Source of the DNA: CAWCDJ01 sp963836015
GTDB lineage: Bacteria; Acidobacteriota; Terriglobia; Bryobacterales; Bryobacteraceae
Direction of reading: 5' to 3'
NCBI GenBank assembly: GCA_963836015.1
Contig: CAWIIF010000004.1
Location: 682,001 to 746,000 of the forward strand
Length of the DNA: 64,000 nt
This document shows, in pieces, positions 34,589 to 44,734 of this stretch (positions are counted from its first letter, which is position 1; each line of letters opens with the position of its first letter). Both the position numbers and the translations under genes were made by a program. A model generated the notes under the pieces. That model did not search any database. It was not told the DNA's origin and saw only the letters and a list, made by a program, of their open reading frames with translations.

Positions 34589-36214
34589 TTGCTTTCCATT
34601 CAAAACATCTCCATGCGCTTCGGCGCCAGAATTCTGTTTGAGGACGTCACCTGCACCTTTCTTGGCGGGCGCCGTTATGCCATCACGGGTCCCAACGGCG
34701 CCGGAAAATCGACGCTGATGAAGATCCTCTCGGGCGAGCTGGAGCCTCCCAAAGGGACGGTCTCGCGTCCCAGGAAGTTCGGCGTTCTGCGCCAGGACCA
34801 GTTTGCATTCGACGGATTTCGCGTGATCGATACCGTCATCATGGGGAATGCGCCGCTCTGGCGGGCGCTCGAAGAACGCGACGCGCTGTACGCCAAGCCG
34901 CATGACGAGCTCACCGATGACGATGGCATGCGCCTCGGCGAGCTCGAAGGCATCGTGGGCGAAGAAGGCGGCTACACGGCCGAAGCCGACGCCGCCGTGC
35001 TGCTCGACGGGCTGGGCGTGGAATCCGCCCTGCATGAACGGCGCATGGGCGAGTTGCAGGGCGGCCAGAAGGTCCGCGTGCTGCTGGCCCAGGCTCTCTT
35101 CGGAAGCCCGCCCGCGCTGCTGCTCGACGAGCCCACCAATCACCTCGACCTCGAATCGGTCCACTGGCTGCAGGATTATCTCTGCGACTACCAGGGCGTG
35201 CTGATCGTGATTTCGCACGACCGGCATTTTCTGAACAGCGTTTGCACGCACGTAGCCGATATCGATTACGAAACGGTCATCCTCTACACCGGCGGGTACG
35301 ACGACATGGTGCTCGCCAAGACCCAGGTCCGCTCGCGCATCGAAGCCGAGAACGCGCAGCGCGAGAAAAAGATCGCCCAGCTCAACGAATTCATCGCGCG
35401 CTTTTCGGCGGGCACGCGGTCGAGCCAGGTGACGTCGCGCAAAAAGGAAGTGGAGCGGCTGCAGACCTCGGAACTGGCGAAGTCGAACATCCAGCGGCCG
35501 TACATCCGATTCGACATGAAGCGACCCTCCGGCCGCCATCCGCTGGAGGTCAAGGGGCTGTCGAAGCGATATGACGAATTACAGGTGATCGACGCCTTCA
35601 CTGCCAGCGTCTCCCGCGGCGAGAAGATCGCGCTGATGGGCCGGAACGGAGCGGGGAAGACCACGCTGCTGAAATCGCTGGTTCGCAGCGCCACCGGCTT
35701 TATCGAGGATGCCGACCGGCACTTCGACGTGGATGCGGGGATCGTCGTGTGGGGCCATGAGGTCGCGGTGGGCTACTTCGCCCAGGACCATTCCGATTCG
35801 ATTGTGAAGGGGACCACGGCGATCGAATGGCTGCACCAGTTCGACCCTCAGGCGTCGCAGGAGGAACTGCGGGGCCTGCTCGGCCAGATGCTGTTCAGCG
35901 GCGAGGACGCCCTCAAGCCGACCAGCGCCCTCTCCGGCGGAGAGGCCGCGCGGCTGATCTTCTGCCGGCTGATGCTGCAGAAGCCCAACGTCCTGGTGCT
36001 CGACGAACCGACGAATCACCTGGACCTGGAGTCGATCAACGCCCTCAACATCGCCCTGCAGAAGTATGCGGGAACCGTGCTGTTGGTGACCCACGATCAT
36101 GACCTGATCGAGGAGGTAGCCACGCGGATCTGGCATTTCGAGAACGGCCGCATCGAAGACTTCAAAGGCTCGTACGACGAGTATGCAGCCTATGCCGAGG
36201 AGAAGGCGTCTTAG
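34589..36214 (+). CDS. ABC-F family ATPase (YbiT-like)
   Basis: 541 residues from TTG 34589 (LLSIQNISMRFG), chosen because the ABC fold begins immediately; in-frame sequence upstream is not conserved-looking. Two nucleotide-binding domains: Walker A GPNGAGKST and GRNGAGKTT, signature LQGGQKVR and LSGGEAAR, Walker B plus switch LLLDEPTNHLDLES twice. The linker between them (about 240-310) is charged and helical as in ABC-F proteins, and no transmembrane helices exist. ABC-F proteins act at the ribosome E-site to relieve stalling; YbiT-type assignment is by overall resemblance. It has no strong ribosome site. Confidence 0.92.
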   Translation: MLSIQNISMRFGARILFEDVTCTFLGGRRYAITGPNGAGKSTLMKILSGELEPPKGTVSRPRKFGVLRQDQFAFDGFRVIDTVIMGNAPLWRALEERDALYAKPHDELTDDDGMRLGELEGIVGEEGGYTAEADAAVLLDGLGVESALHERRMGELQGGQKVRVLLAQALFGSPPALLLDEPTNHLDLESVHWLQDYLCDYQGVLIVISHDRHFLNSVCTHVADIDYETVILYTGGYDDMVLAKTQVRSRIEAENAQREKKIAQLNEFIARFSAGTRSSQVTSRKKEVERLQTSELAKSNIQRPYIRFDMKRPSGRHPLEVKGLSKRYDELQVIDAFTASVSRGEKIALMGRNGAGKTTLLKSLVRSATGFIEDADRHFDVDAGIVVWGHEVAVGYFAQDHSDSIVKGTTAIEWLHQFDPQASQEELRGLLGQMLFSGEDALKPTSALSGGEAARLIFCRLMLQKPNVLVLDEPTNHLDLESINALNIALQKYAGTVLLVTHDHDLIEEVATRIWHFENGRIEDFKGSYDEYAAYAEEKAS

Positions 36215-36334
36215 GGGACGCGGGTTGCGCACTCTCCGGAAGCCCCTTCGCGGGAGCTTATCGGAAACAGCGTGCAATTGTCGTGCCTCCGTACACCTCG
36301 GAATCACGAAACGCCATACGTTAAAATCGCCGCG

Positions 36335-36766
36335 GTGAAGACCAGGCCTCGTAATTTGGTCGAAGGGGGAAGTACGAAGAAGCTTGTCCTCGCCTCTCTT
36401 CTTATCGGCGTCCTCTGGATTTGGTACTGCGTAGCGGCTGACTACGGGTACAGGGCCGTATCTGGCACCTATACCTTTGAGCAGGAATCAGAACGCTCGA
36501 CCTTGATTTTGCACCGGGATCAACTGTTTGAATAGTAGCTTAAGAAGGCGGGACAGGTCGAGCGCACCCACGGAACATGGCGGCGCACTGGCGAGGGCAG
36601 CGTTGTTTTCTCGAATGACTTTTTGATCGTCACCGGGCAGGAGGCGACTCGGGATGGTCACGTTTACGGGGAAGTCAGGAAGGGACTCGCCGGTCTATTC
36701 GTATCGACTATAGTATTCGAGCCTGAACGCGAATGCCCAGTGTTCCACAAGAAATGGCTTCGGTGA
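36335..36766 (+). pseudogene. Membrane-anchored hypothetical protein interrupted by two adjacent amber codons
   Basis: From GTG 36335 the frame encodes a basic tail, one transmembrane segment (LVLASLLIGVLWIWYCVA) and an exported segment reading GTYTFEQESERSTLILHRDQ. Two successive TAG codons (36533-36538) follow. The same frame then resumes with sequence that continues the pattern (LKKAGQVERTHGTWRRTGEG, VVFSNDFLIVTGQE) to a TGA at 36764-36766. In related short exported proteins this is one domain (GTY...STL.L..D..F...GTW...G.V.F). Each TAG is one transition from CAG (Gln). Probably a recent pseudogene; amber read-through is a remote alternative. Local GC is lower than in neighbours. Confidence 0.6.
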
Positions 36767-36875
36767 CATTCCAGCGTCCAGCGGTCTTGCGGCAGCCGAA
36801 GGGATCCGATTAGCCCCCCGAAGACGCTGTTCTGTCAGATAAGGGTTCTGAAGCGGGGTTATCACAATCGACCCT

Positions 36876-37187
36876 TCAGGCCCTTCGCGCTTCGCGGCGA
36901 AGGCCCTCATGCACCAGCATCTTGAGAAGGGTTTGGTATCCAATACCCTTCCGCGTTGCCAGTTCCCGCGCTTTTGCCACATCAGGTTCAGGCAGGCGCA
37001 GCGCGATCTGAATGCTGGCGGTCCGGTTCAGTTGCCCGACAAGGCGCGAGCCCTTCGGGGCGATCCCCTTTTTTGCCGGTCCGGCGGCGTTCTGCTTTAC
37101 GAACTCCCGGCCTTGACGGCTGGCCCACCAGTCCGCTTCTTCCGCCTCGCGCGTGAACTTTGGAATCTCGATCGATTTCTTTTTCAT
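36876..37187 (-). CDS. BrnA/CopG-type antitoxin
   Basis: 103 residues. The N-terminal half is charged and likely toxin-binding (IPKFTREAEEADWWASRQGR). The C-terminal half is a ribbon-helix-helix domain (ASIQIALRLPEPDVAKAREL, then KGIGYQTLLKMLVHEGLRR), as in CopG-type antitoxins paired with BrnT. It starts 3 bases after the BrnT stop, in the typical toxin-first order. It should neutralise the toxin and repress the operon. Confidence 0.85.
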   Translation of the reverse strand: MKKKSIEIPKFTREAEEADWWASRQGREFVKQNAAGPAKKGIAPKGSRLVGQLNRTASIQIALRLPEPDVAKARELATRKGIGYQTLLKMLVHEGLRREARRA

Positions 37188-37190
37188 CGC

Positions 37191-37493
37191 TTATTCCCCT
37201 CGCAACCGCCTGGCAAGGTAATCCCTCTTTTGCCCGGCATCCAGGTCGTACGCGGTCACGACCCGGATCTTTTCGCCCCGTTCGACCAGTACCACCGCCA
37301 ACAGTCGTCCCGTATCTGTCTCGCCGTAATAGACGTGGCGCATTTCGCCCTCAACTTCTTGCTCATAAATCGGGATCGGATCGTTCGATAGCGTTCTTTC
37401 CACTTCTTCGGCTTTGATCCGATGCGCCCTGATCTTGCGAAGATTGTTCTTGTCCCAGTCGAACACCGCACCTTCATTGTATATGCAATGCAT
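37191..37493 (-). CDS. brnT: BrnT-family ribonuclease toxin
   Basis: 100 residues from the ATG at 37493. The fold signature is FDWDKNNLRKIRAHRIKAEE, then VYYGETDTGRLLAVVLVER and IRVVTAYDLDAGQKRDYLAR, matching BrnT (RelE-like RNase; usual form FEWDxxKxxxNxxKHG, then RVISARxA...E...Y). The canonical KHG is RAH/RIK-like here and SAR is TAY, so it is a diverged member. Forms a two-gene toxin-antitoxin unit with the downstream gene. Confidence 0.85.
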   Translation of the reverse strand: MHCIYNEGAVFDWDKNNLRKIRAHRIKAEEVERTLSNDPIPIYEQEVEGEMRHVYYGETDTGRLLAVVLVERGEKIRVVTAYDLDAGQKRDYLARRLRGE

Positions 37494-37632
37494 GACATGT
37501 GGACGGTTGGGGTTGAGAAACGGCGATTGCGGACTTTGACCGGGTGTGGCGGGTTTGGACAGGTCATTTTCCGGAAGCCCCACTATCGCTCGCCATCTGC
37601 AAGGCTACAGGGTTCAATGAGGCATCGTTAAA

Positions 37633-38109
37633 ATGGACTTTGTGAGCGAATCTGGATCGCTCGAATCTGGGACTCCTATACCTCTTGTGAACGCGGACGA
37701 CTTGAAGCGCGTCTGCCATCTACTGCAGAAGGCAATCGCCGATCACGGACTCGGGGTAGGCATCGACGAGAGAATTATCTCGCAGCAGTGTGGTCCAGGT
37801 GCGGATGTGAATGCCATCTGCTTTCGTGCTGCATTGCTCCAATATCTGTTTCAGTCGGGAGTGCTAGATGATTGGCGCGCGGGGAGTGAACCCGCAGCGT
37901 TGGTTTTCCAAGTCGGCGCAGTGTTCCCATGGAGCAGGGCGTCCAGGGATTTGATTCTGCAGCTTTCATCGAGCGGTTGCGCTCCGGAGAACCATAGCTC
38001 ATTTGGCGAGCCAATGGTGACGGTGCCGAATCCTTGTTACGAGGCGCGGCGGTATCGTTTCACGTCGATCTGTTCCTGCTGCACCTGGGCGAGATCGAAG
38101 TTCGCCTGA
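37633..38109 (+). CDS. Hypothetical protein, possible frame change near its end
   Basis: 158 residues as an open frame. The N-terminal about 95 residues look like real protein (LVNADDLKRVCHLLQKAIAD, FRAALLQYLFQSGVLDDWRA, PAALVFQVGAVFP). Beyond about 37930 the frame becomes Cys/Ser-rich and unnatural. The -1 frame there instead reads MEQGVQGFDSAAFIERLRSG and stops at 37997, a better-looking end. A one-base loss near 37928-37931 is likely. No family recognised. The end of the open frame overlaps the broken HigA on the other strand. Confidence 0.5.
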   Translation: MDFVSESGSLESGTPIPLVNADDLKRVCHLLQKAIADHGLGVGIDERIISQQCGPGADVNAICFRAALLQYLFQSGVLDDWRAGSEPAALVFQVGAVFPWSRASRDLILQLSSSGCAPENHSSFGEPMVTVPNPCYEARRYRFTSICSCCTWARSKFA

Positions 38110-38373
38110 AGCCGGAGCAACATCTCCGGGCTACTGCCGAAAGCTTTAGAGCCGTACCGCCATTTCCGGCGAAACTCCGGCTTTTCCGTTCACAAGATTA
38201 TTGAGAGCCTGCCGCGTCACGCCTAGTGCCTTGGCTGCGGCCGTAATCGTCAGCCCAAGCGGCTCAATGCAATCCTGCCTTACGAGGCGGCCAGGATGCG
38301 GAGGGTTCTTATCGCAACGCGGAAACTTCGAATCACATTTTTTAAGCTTGGTCTGACAAGTATCACTTGTCAA
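38037..38373 (-). pseudogene. HigA-type antitoxin, frame-disrupted, without a HigB partner
   Basis: HPGRLVRQDCIEPLGLTITA, then AAKALGVTRQALNNLVNGKA and VSPEMAVRL are the HigA helix-turn-helix. A TAA follows at about 38146. In the next frame the domain goes on with KAFGSSPEMLLRLQANFDLA, then QVQQEQIDVKRYRRAS and a TAA at 38037. One residue is expected between Leu and Lys, so two bases appear lost (or one gained) near 38143-38147. No ATG start is obvious, and uvrB lies where higB would be expected. Likely an inactivated toxin-antitoxin remnant. Confidence 0.7.
38354..38372. promoter_or_regulatory. 19-base inverted repeat, probable HigA operator
   Basis: TGACAAG (38354-38360), TATCA, CTTGTCA (38366-38372): perfect 7-base arms. 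On the minus strand it overlaps a TTGACA -35 box (38373-38368). Location just ahead of the HigA remnant fits autoregulation of a HigBA-type operon. It lies 30 bases past the uvrB stop. Confidence 0.6.
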
Positions 38374-38402
38374 CAGTATCGCGAGCTGCCTTCACGCCGC
38401 CC

Positions 38403-40385
<1,983 letters not shown>

Positions 40386-40424
40386 CCCTACAGCTTATCA
40401 GCGGCCGGGACAGAACTTCGGGCT

Positions 40425-40754
40425 TCAGGTGGTGAGCGATTCATCCGGCACTTCTTCGACGTCGAGGACCACGCGGCTTTCCGCCAGCGCGGCCTTGAAC
40501 TCGTCTTCGCGGCCTTCGGCGATCGTGTACACCCAGCTTTCGGTGCCGAGAGCGAGGAAGCCGTTGTCGTTGCTCTCCTGCGAGCCGGTGCCTTCGTTCA
40601 GGTCTTCGGCCACGCCCAGCCCGGCCGGCTCCAGGATCTCGATGAATTCGGCATCTTCTACCACGCCTTCCGCCGTCGAGACCAGCGCCGCGGGGTCGTC
40701 CGCCGGTTCACCCTCCGGGCTGAACCGCCTCCCGAATGTGACTTTGTACTTCAT
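40425..40754 (-). CDS. Small acidic hypothetical protein
   Basis: 109 residues from the ATG that begins MKYKVTFGRRFSPEG (an ORF start four codons earlier is less likely). It is strongly acidic (about 25 Asp/Glu), soluble, with a likely beta-alpha pattern (ESWVYTIAEGREDEFKAALA). No family recognised. It lies 39 bases upstream of uvrB on the same strand and may be co-transcribed with it. Confidence 0.6.
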   Translation of the reverse strand: MKYKVTFGRRFSPEGEPADDPAALVSTAEGVVEDAEFIEILEPAGLGVAEDLNEGTGSQESNDNGFLALGTESWVYTIAEGREDEFKAALAESRVVLDVEEVPDESLTT

Positions 40755-40787
40755 CACCCTGAACACGGCACTTCGATCCCCACTGTT

Positions 40788-41867
40788 ATGCTATGGACAG
40801 TGGCCTTCAACCCATCCTCCGTTTCACGGATCATGGTGCGCGCCACCAACTGGCTGGGCGACGCCGTTATGTCGCTGCCCGCTATCCGGACCGTTCGACA
40901 GGTCTTTCCGCGCGCACACCTGGGCGTGGTGGCGCGTCCCTGGGTGGCCGACCTCTACGCGCGCGAAAGCGCCATCGACTGCGTGATCCCGTACACCGCG
41001 CGGAAGGGGCTTTCGGCACGGCGGGAGTTCGCCGCCCGCCTCCGGGCCGAGCGTTTCGACGCCGCCATTCTCCTGCAGAACGCCTTCGACGCCGCCTTGA
41101 TGGCCTGGATGGCGCGGATTCCGGAGCGTATCGGCTACAATCGCGATGCCCGCGGCCTGCTGCTGACCCACGCTGTGGCCGTGCCGGAGCCCGGTGAAAT
41201 ACCGCGCCACGAGCGTTTCTACTACCTGGAACTGCTGCGCCGCGCCGGGCTGATCGAGCGCTTCCCGCCGTCGGCCGCCATCCGGCTGGATGGAATCGAC
41301 GCCGCGCGCGAGGCCGGCATCGCCCACCTTTCCGCGTTGGGCATCGAGACCGCGCCGGTAGGCATCAGCCCCGGCGCCGCCTACGGCAACGCCAAGCGCT
41401 GGCTGCCCGAACGCTTCGCCGAAACGGCGGGCCATTTCCGCGGTGTGCCCGTCCTGATCTTCGGCTCGGGTTCCGAGCGGCCCTTGTGCCAGGTGGTGGC
41501 CGCCCCGCTCGAGCGCGCGGGCTTCCAGGTCCGCAACCTGGCCGGGGAAACCACTCTGCGCGAATTTATCGAGATGGCGGCAGCCTGCCGGCTGTTCCTG
41601 ACCAACGATTCCGGAGCCATGCACGTAGCCTCCGCGGCGGGTGTGCCCACCGTGGCCGTCTTCGGCGCCACCGACGACACCACCACCGGACCGACCGGCC
41701 CTCTCGCGCGGGTGGTCCGTGAGCACGCCGAGTGCAGCCCGTGCCTGCTGCGCGAGTGCCCTATCGACCACCGCTGCATGACCAGGGTCACCGCCGAGAC
41801 CGTTTATTCCGCCGCCTCGCTCCTTTTGACCGGCGCCCCTCAATGGACACACGAGACAAAATCCTGA
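40788..41867 (+). CDS. waaF: ADP-heptose:LPS heptosyltransferase (GT9)
   Basis: 359 residues from ATG 40788; the internal ATG at 40833 (MVRATNWLGDAVMSLPAIRT) is a plausible alternative start. GT9 signatures: RATNWLGDAVMSLPA, FPRAHLGVVARPW, ISPGAAYGNAKRWLPERFAE, LTNDSGAMHVASAAGVPTVA and the WaaF-type Cys-rich CSPCLLRECPIDHRCM. It adds heptose to the lipopolysaccharide inner core using ADP-heptose. The next small gene overlaps its end by 25 bases. Confidence 0.92.
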   Translation: MLWTVAFNPSSVSRIMVRATNWLGDAVMSLPAIRTVRQVFPRAHLGVVARPWVADLYARESAIDCVIPYTARKGLSARREFAARLRAERFDAAILLQNAFDAALMAWMARIPERIGYNRDARGLLLTHAVAVPEPGEIPRHERFYYLELLRRAGLIERFPPSAAIRLDGIDAAREAGIAHLSALGIETAPVGISPGAAYGNAKRWLPERFAETAGHFRGVPVLIFGSGSERPLCQVVAAPLERAGFQVRNLAGETTLREFIEMAAACRLFLTNDSGAMHVASAAGVPTVAVFGATDDTTTGPTGPLARVVREHAECSPCLLRECPIDHRCMTRVTAETVYSAASLLLTGAPQWTHETKS

Positions 41868-42166
41868 CCCTCGCCGCCGTTCGCGCGCTAGGCCGGCCGC
41901 TCACCGTAGTAGCCACTACGAGCACGCTCCTGCGCGCCGATCTGGTGAACGAGCTGGCCGCGCTGCGCCATCCGCTGCTGGCCGCCGTGCTCCCCGCCGA
42001 GCCTGCGCTGCTGCCCCTCCGTGCGCGCGCCGAGCTGTTGGCGGCCCTGCGAGTAGTAGATTACGTGGTGATCGCCGAGCCGGCCGAGCTGGACGGCCTC
42101 GAAGTGATCCGCCTGGAAAGCCGCGACCCCGACCTGATCCGCCGCGTCCGCAGTTCAGTAGGGTAG
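41843..42166 (+). CDS. Small nucleotidyltransferase-like protein, resembles HldE/RfaE C-terminal core
   Basis: 107 residues. Its middle, RADLVNELAALRHPLLAAVL followed by LRARAELLAALRVVDYVVI, parallels the part of cytidylyltransferase-like domains (as in HldE) that reads VAVNSD...R.E.LAAL..VDYVV. The N-terminal GTFD...H..H catalytic motif is missing, so activity is doubtful. It overlaps waaF by 25 bases and is therefore likely to serve heptose or LPS metabolism, or be a remnant. Confidence 0.5.
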   Translation: MDTRDKILTLAAVRALGRPLTVVATTSTLLRADLVNELAALRHPLLAAVLPAEPALLPLRARAELLAALRVVDYVVIAEPAELDGLEVIRLESRDPDLIRRVRSSVG

Positions 42167-42204
42167 GCCTCCCGGCCTGCCCACGCGCCGGAGGCGCGCG
42201 CGGA

Positions 42205-43086
42205 TTACAACACCACCACCGGGTGATACAGATTCGGCAGCACGGCCTCTCCGATCGCCACCAGGTCGCCCTGCCGGTCCACCGCCTTCACATACCTCGA
42301 TGCCGGCTGCGAGCGGAAGGGCGAGGCCGGAAAGTTCCTCCCGTTCCGTATCTGCGTCACCGTCAGATCGTCCACAAAGACGCTGGGGACTCCGGGCAGC
42401 ATATTCGCCGGAGGTACCAGGGCGTCCAGCAGGCGTTCCTCTTTCGCCAGCGATTCGAGCTGCTCGAGCGTCCGCGCCTGGTTCAGCTCGAACTCGCCGC
42501 TGGCCGTCCGCCGCAGCTCCCGCAGATGCGCTCCCCAGCCCAAGGCCTGCCCGAGCTCGTGCGCGATCGACCGCATGTAGGTGCCTCCCGAGCAGTGCGC
42601 CCGCAGCCGGACCTCCGCGCCCTCGATCCCCAGAACCACGAGCTCGTACACGTGCACCGGTACCGGCTCGAGCTCGACCGCTACCGATTGGCGCGCAAGC
42701 TCGTAGGCCCTCTTTCCGTCCACCTTTTTGGCCGAGACCGGAGGAGGCGTCTGCAGGAACTCTCCGCGGAAGGGTTCGAGCGCGGCCTCCAGGGCCTCGC
42801 GCTCCAGCACCGGTTCGGTCTTCGGTCCGGTCGCGGTGCCGGCGCGGTCGTAGGTGTCGGTGGCCCAGCCGAACCGCACTACGCCTTCATAGATCTTGTC
42901 ACTCCGCGTGTAGAACTGCGCCAGGCGCGTGGCGCGGCCGATCACCAGCGGCAGCACGCCGGTGGCAATGGGGTCCAGCGTTCCGAGGTGCCCCACCTTC
43001 TTCGTGTTCGCGATGCGGCGCGCCTTGTTCACCACATCGTGCGAGGTCCAGCCCTCGGGCTTATCGACTACGATGACTCCGTCCAA
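42205..43086 (-). CDS. truB: tRNA pseudouridine(55) synthase
   Basis: 293 residues. MDGVIVVDKPEGWTSHDVVN at the N-terminus and GHLGTLDPIATGVLPLVIG with the catalytic aspartate (about residue 40) are diagnostic, as are YEGVVRFGWATDTYDRAG and HCSGGTYMRSIAHELG. A C-terminal PUA-like tail completes it. Makes pseudouridine 55 in the T-loop of tRNAs. It overlaps the 3' end of the methyltransferase gene upstream by 26 bases, so the two are probably coupled. Confidence 0.97.
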   Translation of the reverse strand: MDGVIVVDKPEGWTSHDVVNKARRIANTKKVGHLGTLDPIATGVLPLVIGRATRLAQFYTRSDKIYEGVVRFGWATDTYDRAGTATGPKTEPVLEREALEAALEPFRGEFLQTPPPVSAKKVDGKRAYELARQSVAVELEPVPVHVYELVVLGIEGAEVRLRAHCSGGTYMRSIAHELGQALGWGAHLRELRRTASGEFELNQARTLEQLESLAKEERLLDALVPPANMLPGVPSVFVDDLTVTQIRNGRNFPASPFRSQPASRYVKAVDRQGDLVAIGEAVLPNLYHPVVVL

Positions 43087-43793
43087 AGTTTGTGGTCCGC
43101 TTTCTTGCCGTGCAGAGATATCCGAGTGTGAAGTTGCGATCCCGGTCCAGAAAATCCAGCCAGGGCAGGATCAGCGCGGGAGGGACCAGCAGCATCGCGG
43201 CAGGTAGGAAACACAGCCAGCGAACACCGCCAGTAAAGAATTGTAACCCGTTCAGCAGGCGTCGCGCGAGCAGCCGGAAATAGCCTCCGGCGGCGCGCAG
43301 CTCCACCACCTCCAGGCCGCTCTTCTCGAGCAGATATTCGAGGCCGTAGCGAGTGTATCGGAAGTAGTCGTGCGGCGCCTGGTGCACCTCCCACTCGTGC
43401 GGAGCGGCGATCAGCAGCAGCGCGCCGGGCGCCAGCGTGCGGGCAATCTCGGCCAGCGCGCCGGCCGGCTCGGGAAGATGCTCGATGGTGACGATGTGCA
43501 GCGCGGCGTCGAACGTCCCAGTGCGGAACGGCAGCGCCGTGAGGTCGGCCAGCGCGTCGAGACGGCTGTAATCCCACGCGGTATCGCCCACCGCCAGATC
43601 TACGCCGCAGTAGCGCTGGCGCGCGAAGTGGTGCGCGTACTGCCCCTCGCCCGCGCCCGCGTCGAGCACCCTCGCGCCCGCGGGAAGCCCGGCGGCGAAC
43701 GCCGTGACCGCGTCCTCGATGGCGGCTTCGAAATGCAGGACGTGCCGTCGCAGCGGCCGTGGCAGGCGATATGCGAGGCGTTGTGTGCTTCAT
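43061..43793 (-). CDS. Class I SAM-dependent methyltransferase (apparent +1 shift at its start)
   Basis: The methyltransferase core is clear: VLDAGAGEGQYAHHFARQRY (motif I), GTFDAALHIVTIEHLPEPAG (motif II region) and APGALLLIAAPHEWEVHQAP, then a hydrophobic C-terminal region (WLCFLPAAMLLVPPALILPW). The coding frame goes back to AYRLPRPLRRHVLHFEAAIE but has no start codon; it meets the upstream stop TGA at 43792-43790. If one A is removed from ATGAAGC (43793-43787), the gene begins ATGAGC, overlapping that stop as ATGA, and gives 243 residues. Otherwise a GTG at 43669 would give a protein short by about 40 residues. Part of the glycan block. Confidence 0.7.
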
Positions 43794-44734
43794 CGGCGGC
43801 GCGCCTCGATCATCACGGTCGATCCGGCCCGGAATGCCGCTTCCAGGGCGGTGAACGGCAGCGCCGCCGCCACCAGCCCGAGATACACCAGGTCTTTGGC
43901 GAGCCGCGCGCCCGGGCTCTCTTTCATGCGTCGCACCCGGCGCGCCATCGGGTCGAGCGACGGCGCCACGCTGCTCGCCAGGCCGGCCGGATTATCGCGC
44001 AGCGAAAAATACTTGCGCCGCACCACTTCGAATCCGCACGCGGTCATCAGCATCTCGAGGTCGCGATCGCGGAAATCGAACAGGTGGCGCGGCACATCCA
44101 CGCCGTTCCACGACCTGCCGAGCAGCCGGAACTGCCAGCAGGCGGCGTTGGGTACCTGCACCACCAGCCGCCCGTCCGGCGCGAGCAGCTCGTGCGCGGC
44201 AGCCAGGTAGGCGCGCGGGTCGTAGAGATGCTCGACCACGTGAAACATCGTGAGCCCGGCCACGCTTCCCGCGCGGAAGGGCGCATGCTCCAGCATGGCG
44301 CAGACGGCCGGTGCGCGGTGCCGGCTCCAGGCGATGGCCGCCGCGTCGCGCGAGAAATCCAGGCCCAGCACCCGGAAGCCGCGCTCCCGCATCATTCCCA
44401 GGAACAGGCCGCCGCCGCAGCCCACGTCGAGCAGCGGGCCGCGCGCGGTCGAATCGCGCAGCGCCCGCTCCACGAATTTCACGTGGTCGCGCAAGACCAG
44501 CCGCCGGTAGGCTTCCTCCATGCGGCTCGCGGCGCTTTCGTCCGGCGCGAACCAGTAATTGTCGGGGTAGTACCGCATCAGCTCCTGCGGGTCCGGCTGG
44601 GGGTCGAGCCTCACCAGGCCGCACTGGCCGCACCGCACCACGTCGAACTGCCGGGTCGTCGTGTGGTACAGGCGGTCGGATGCGCGAAAGAGGCGCGCGT
44701 GCTTGGGCGATCCGCACAGCAGGCAGGCGGTCAT
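43790..44734 (-). CDS. SAM-dependent methyltransferase with N-terminal zinc ribbon
   Basis: 314 residues. The N-terminal ACLLCGSPKHARLF plus VVRCGQCGLVRLDP forms a CxxC...CxxC zinc ribbon. Motif I is LLDVGCGGGLFLGMM (about 101-115), followed by GLTMFHVVEHLYDPRAYLAA and the PRHLFDF motif seen in methyltransferases of polysaccharide or lipid clusters. A C-terminal hydrophobic helix (LAKDLVYLGLVAAALPFTAL) suggests membrane association. Its start overlaps the glycosyltransferase stop (ATGA). Likely modifies a glycan. Confidence 0.85.
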   Translation of the reverse strand: MTACLLCGSPKHARLFRASDRLYHTTTRQFDVVRCGQCGLVRLDPQPDPQELMRYYPDNYWFAPDESAASRMEEAYRRLVLRDHVKFVERALRDSTARGPLLDVGCGGGLFLGMMRERGFRVLGLDFSRDAAAIAWSRHRAPAVCAMLEHAPFRAGSVAGLTMFHVVEHLYDPRAYLAAAHELLAPDGRLVVQVPNAACWQFRLLGRSWNGVDVPRHLFDFRDRDLEMLMTACGFEVVRRKYFSLRDNPAGLASSVAPSLDPMARRVRRMKESPGARLAKDLVYLGLVAAALPFTALEAAFRAGSTVMIEARRR

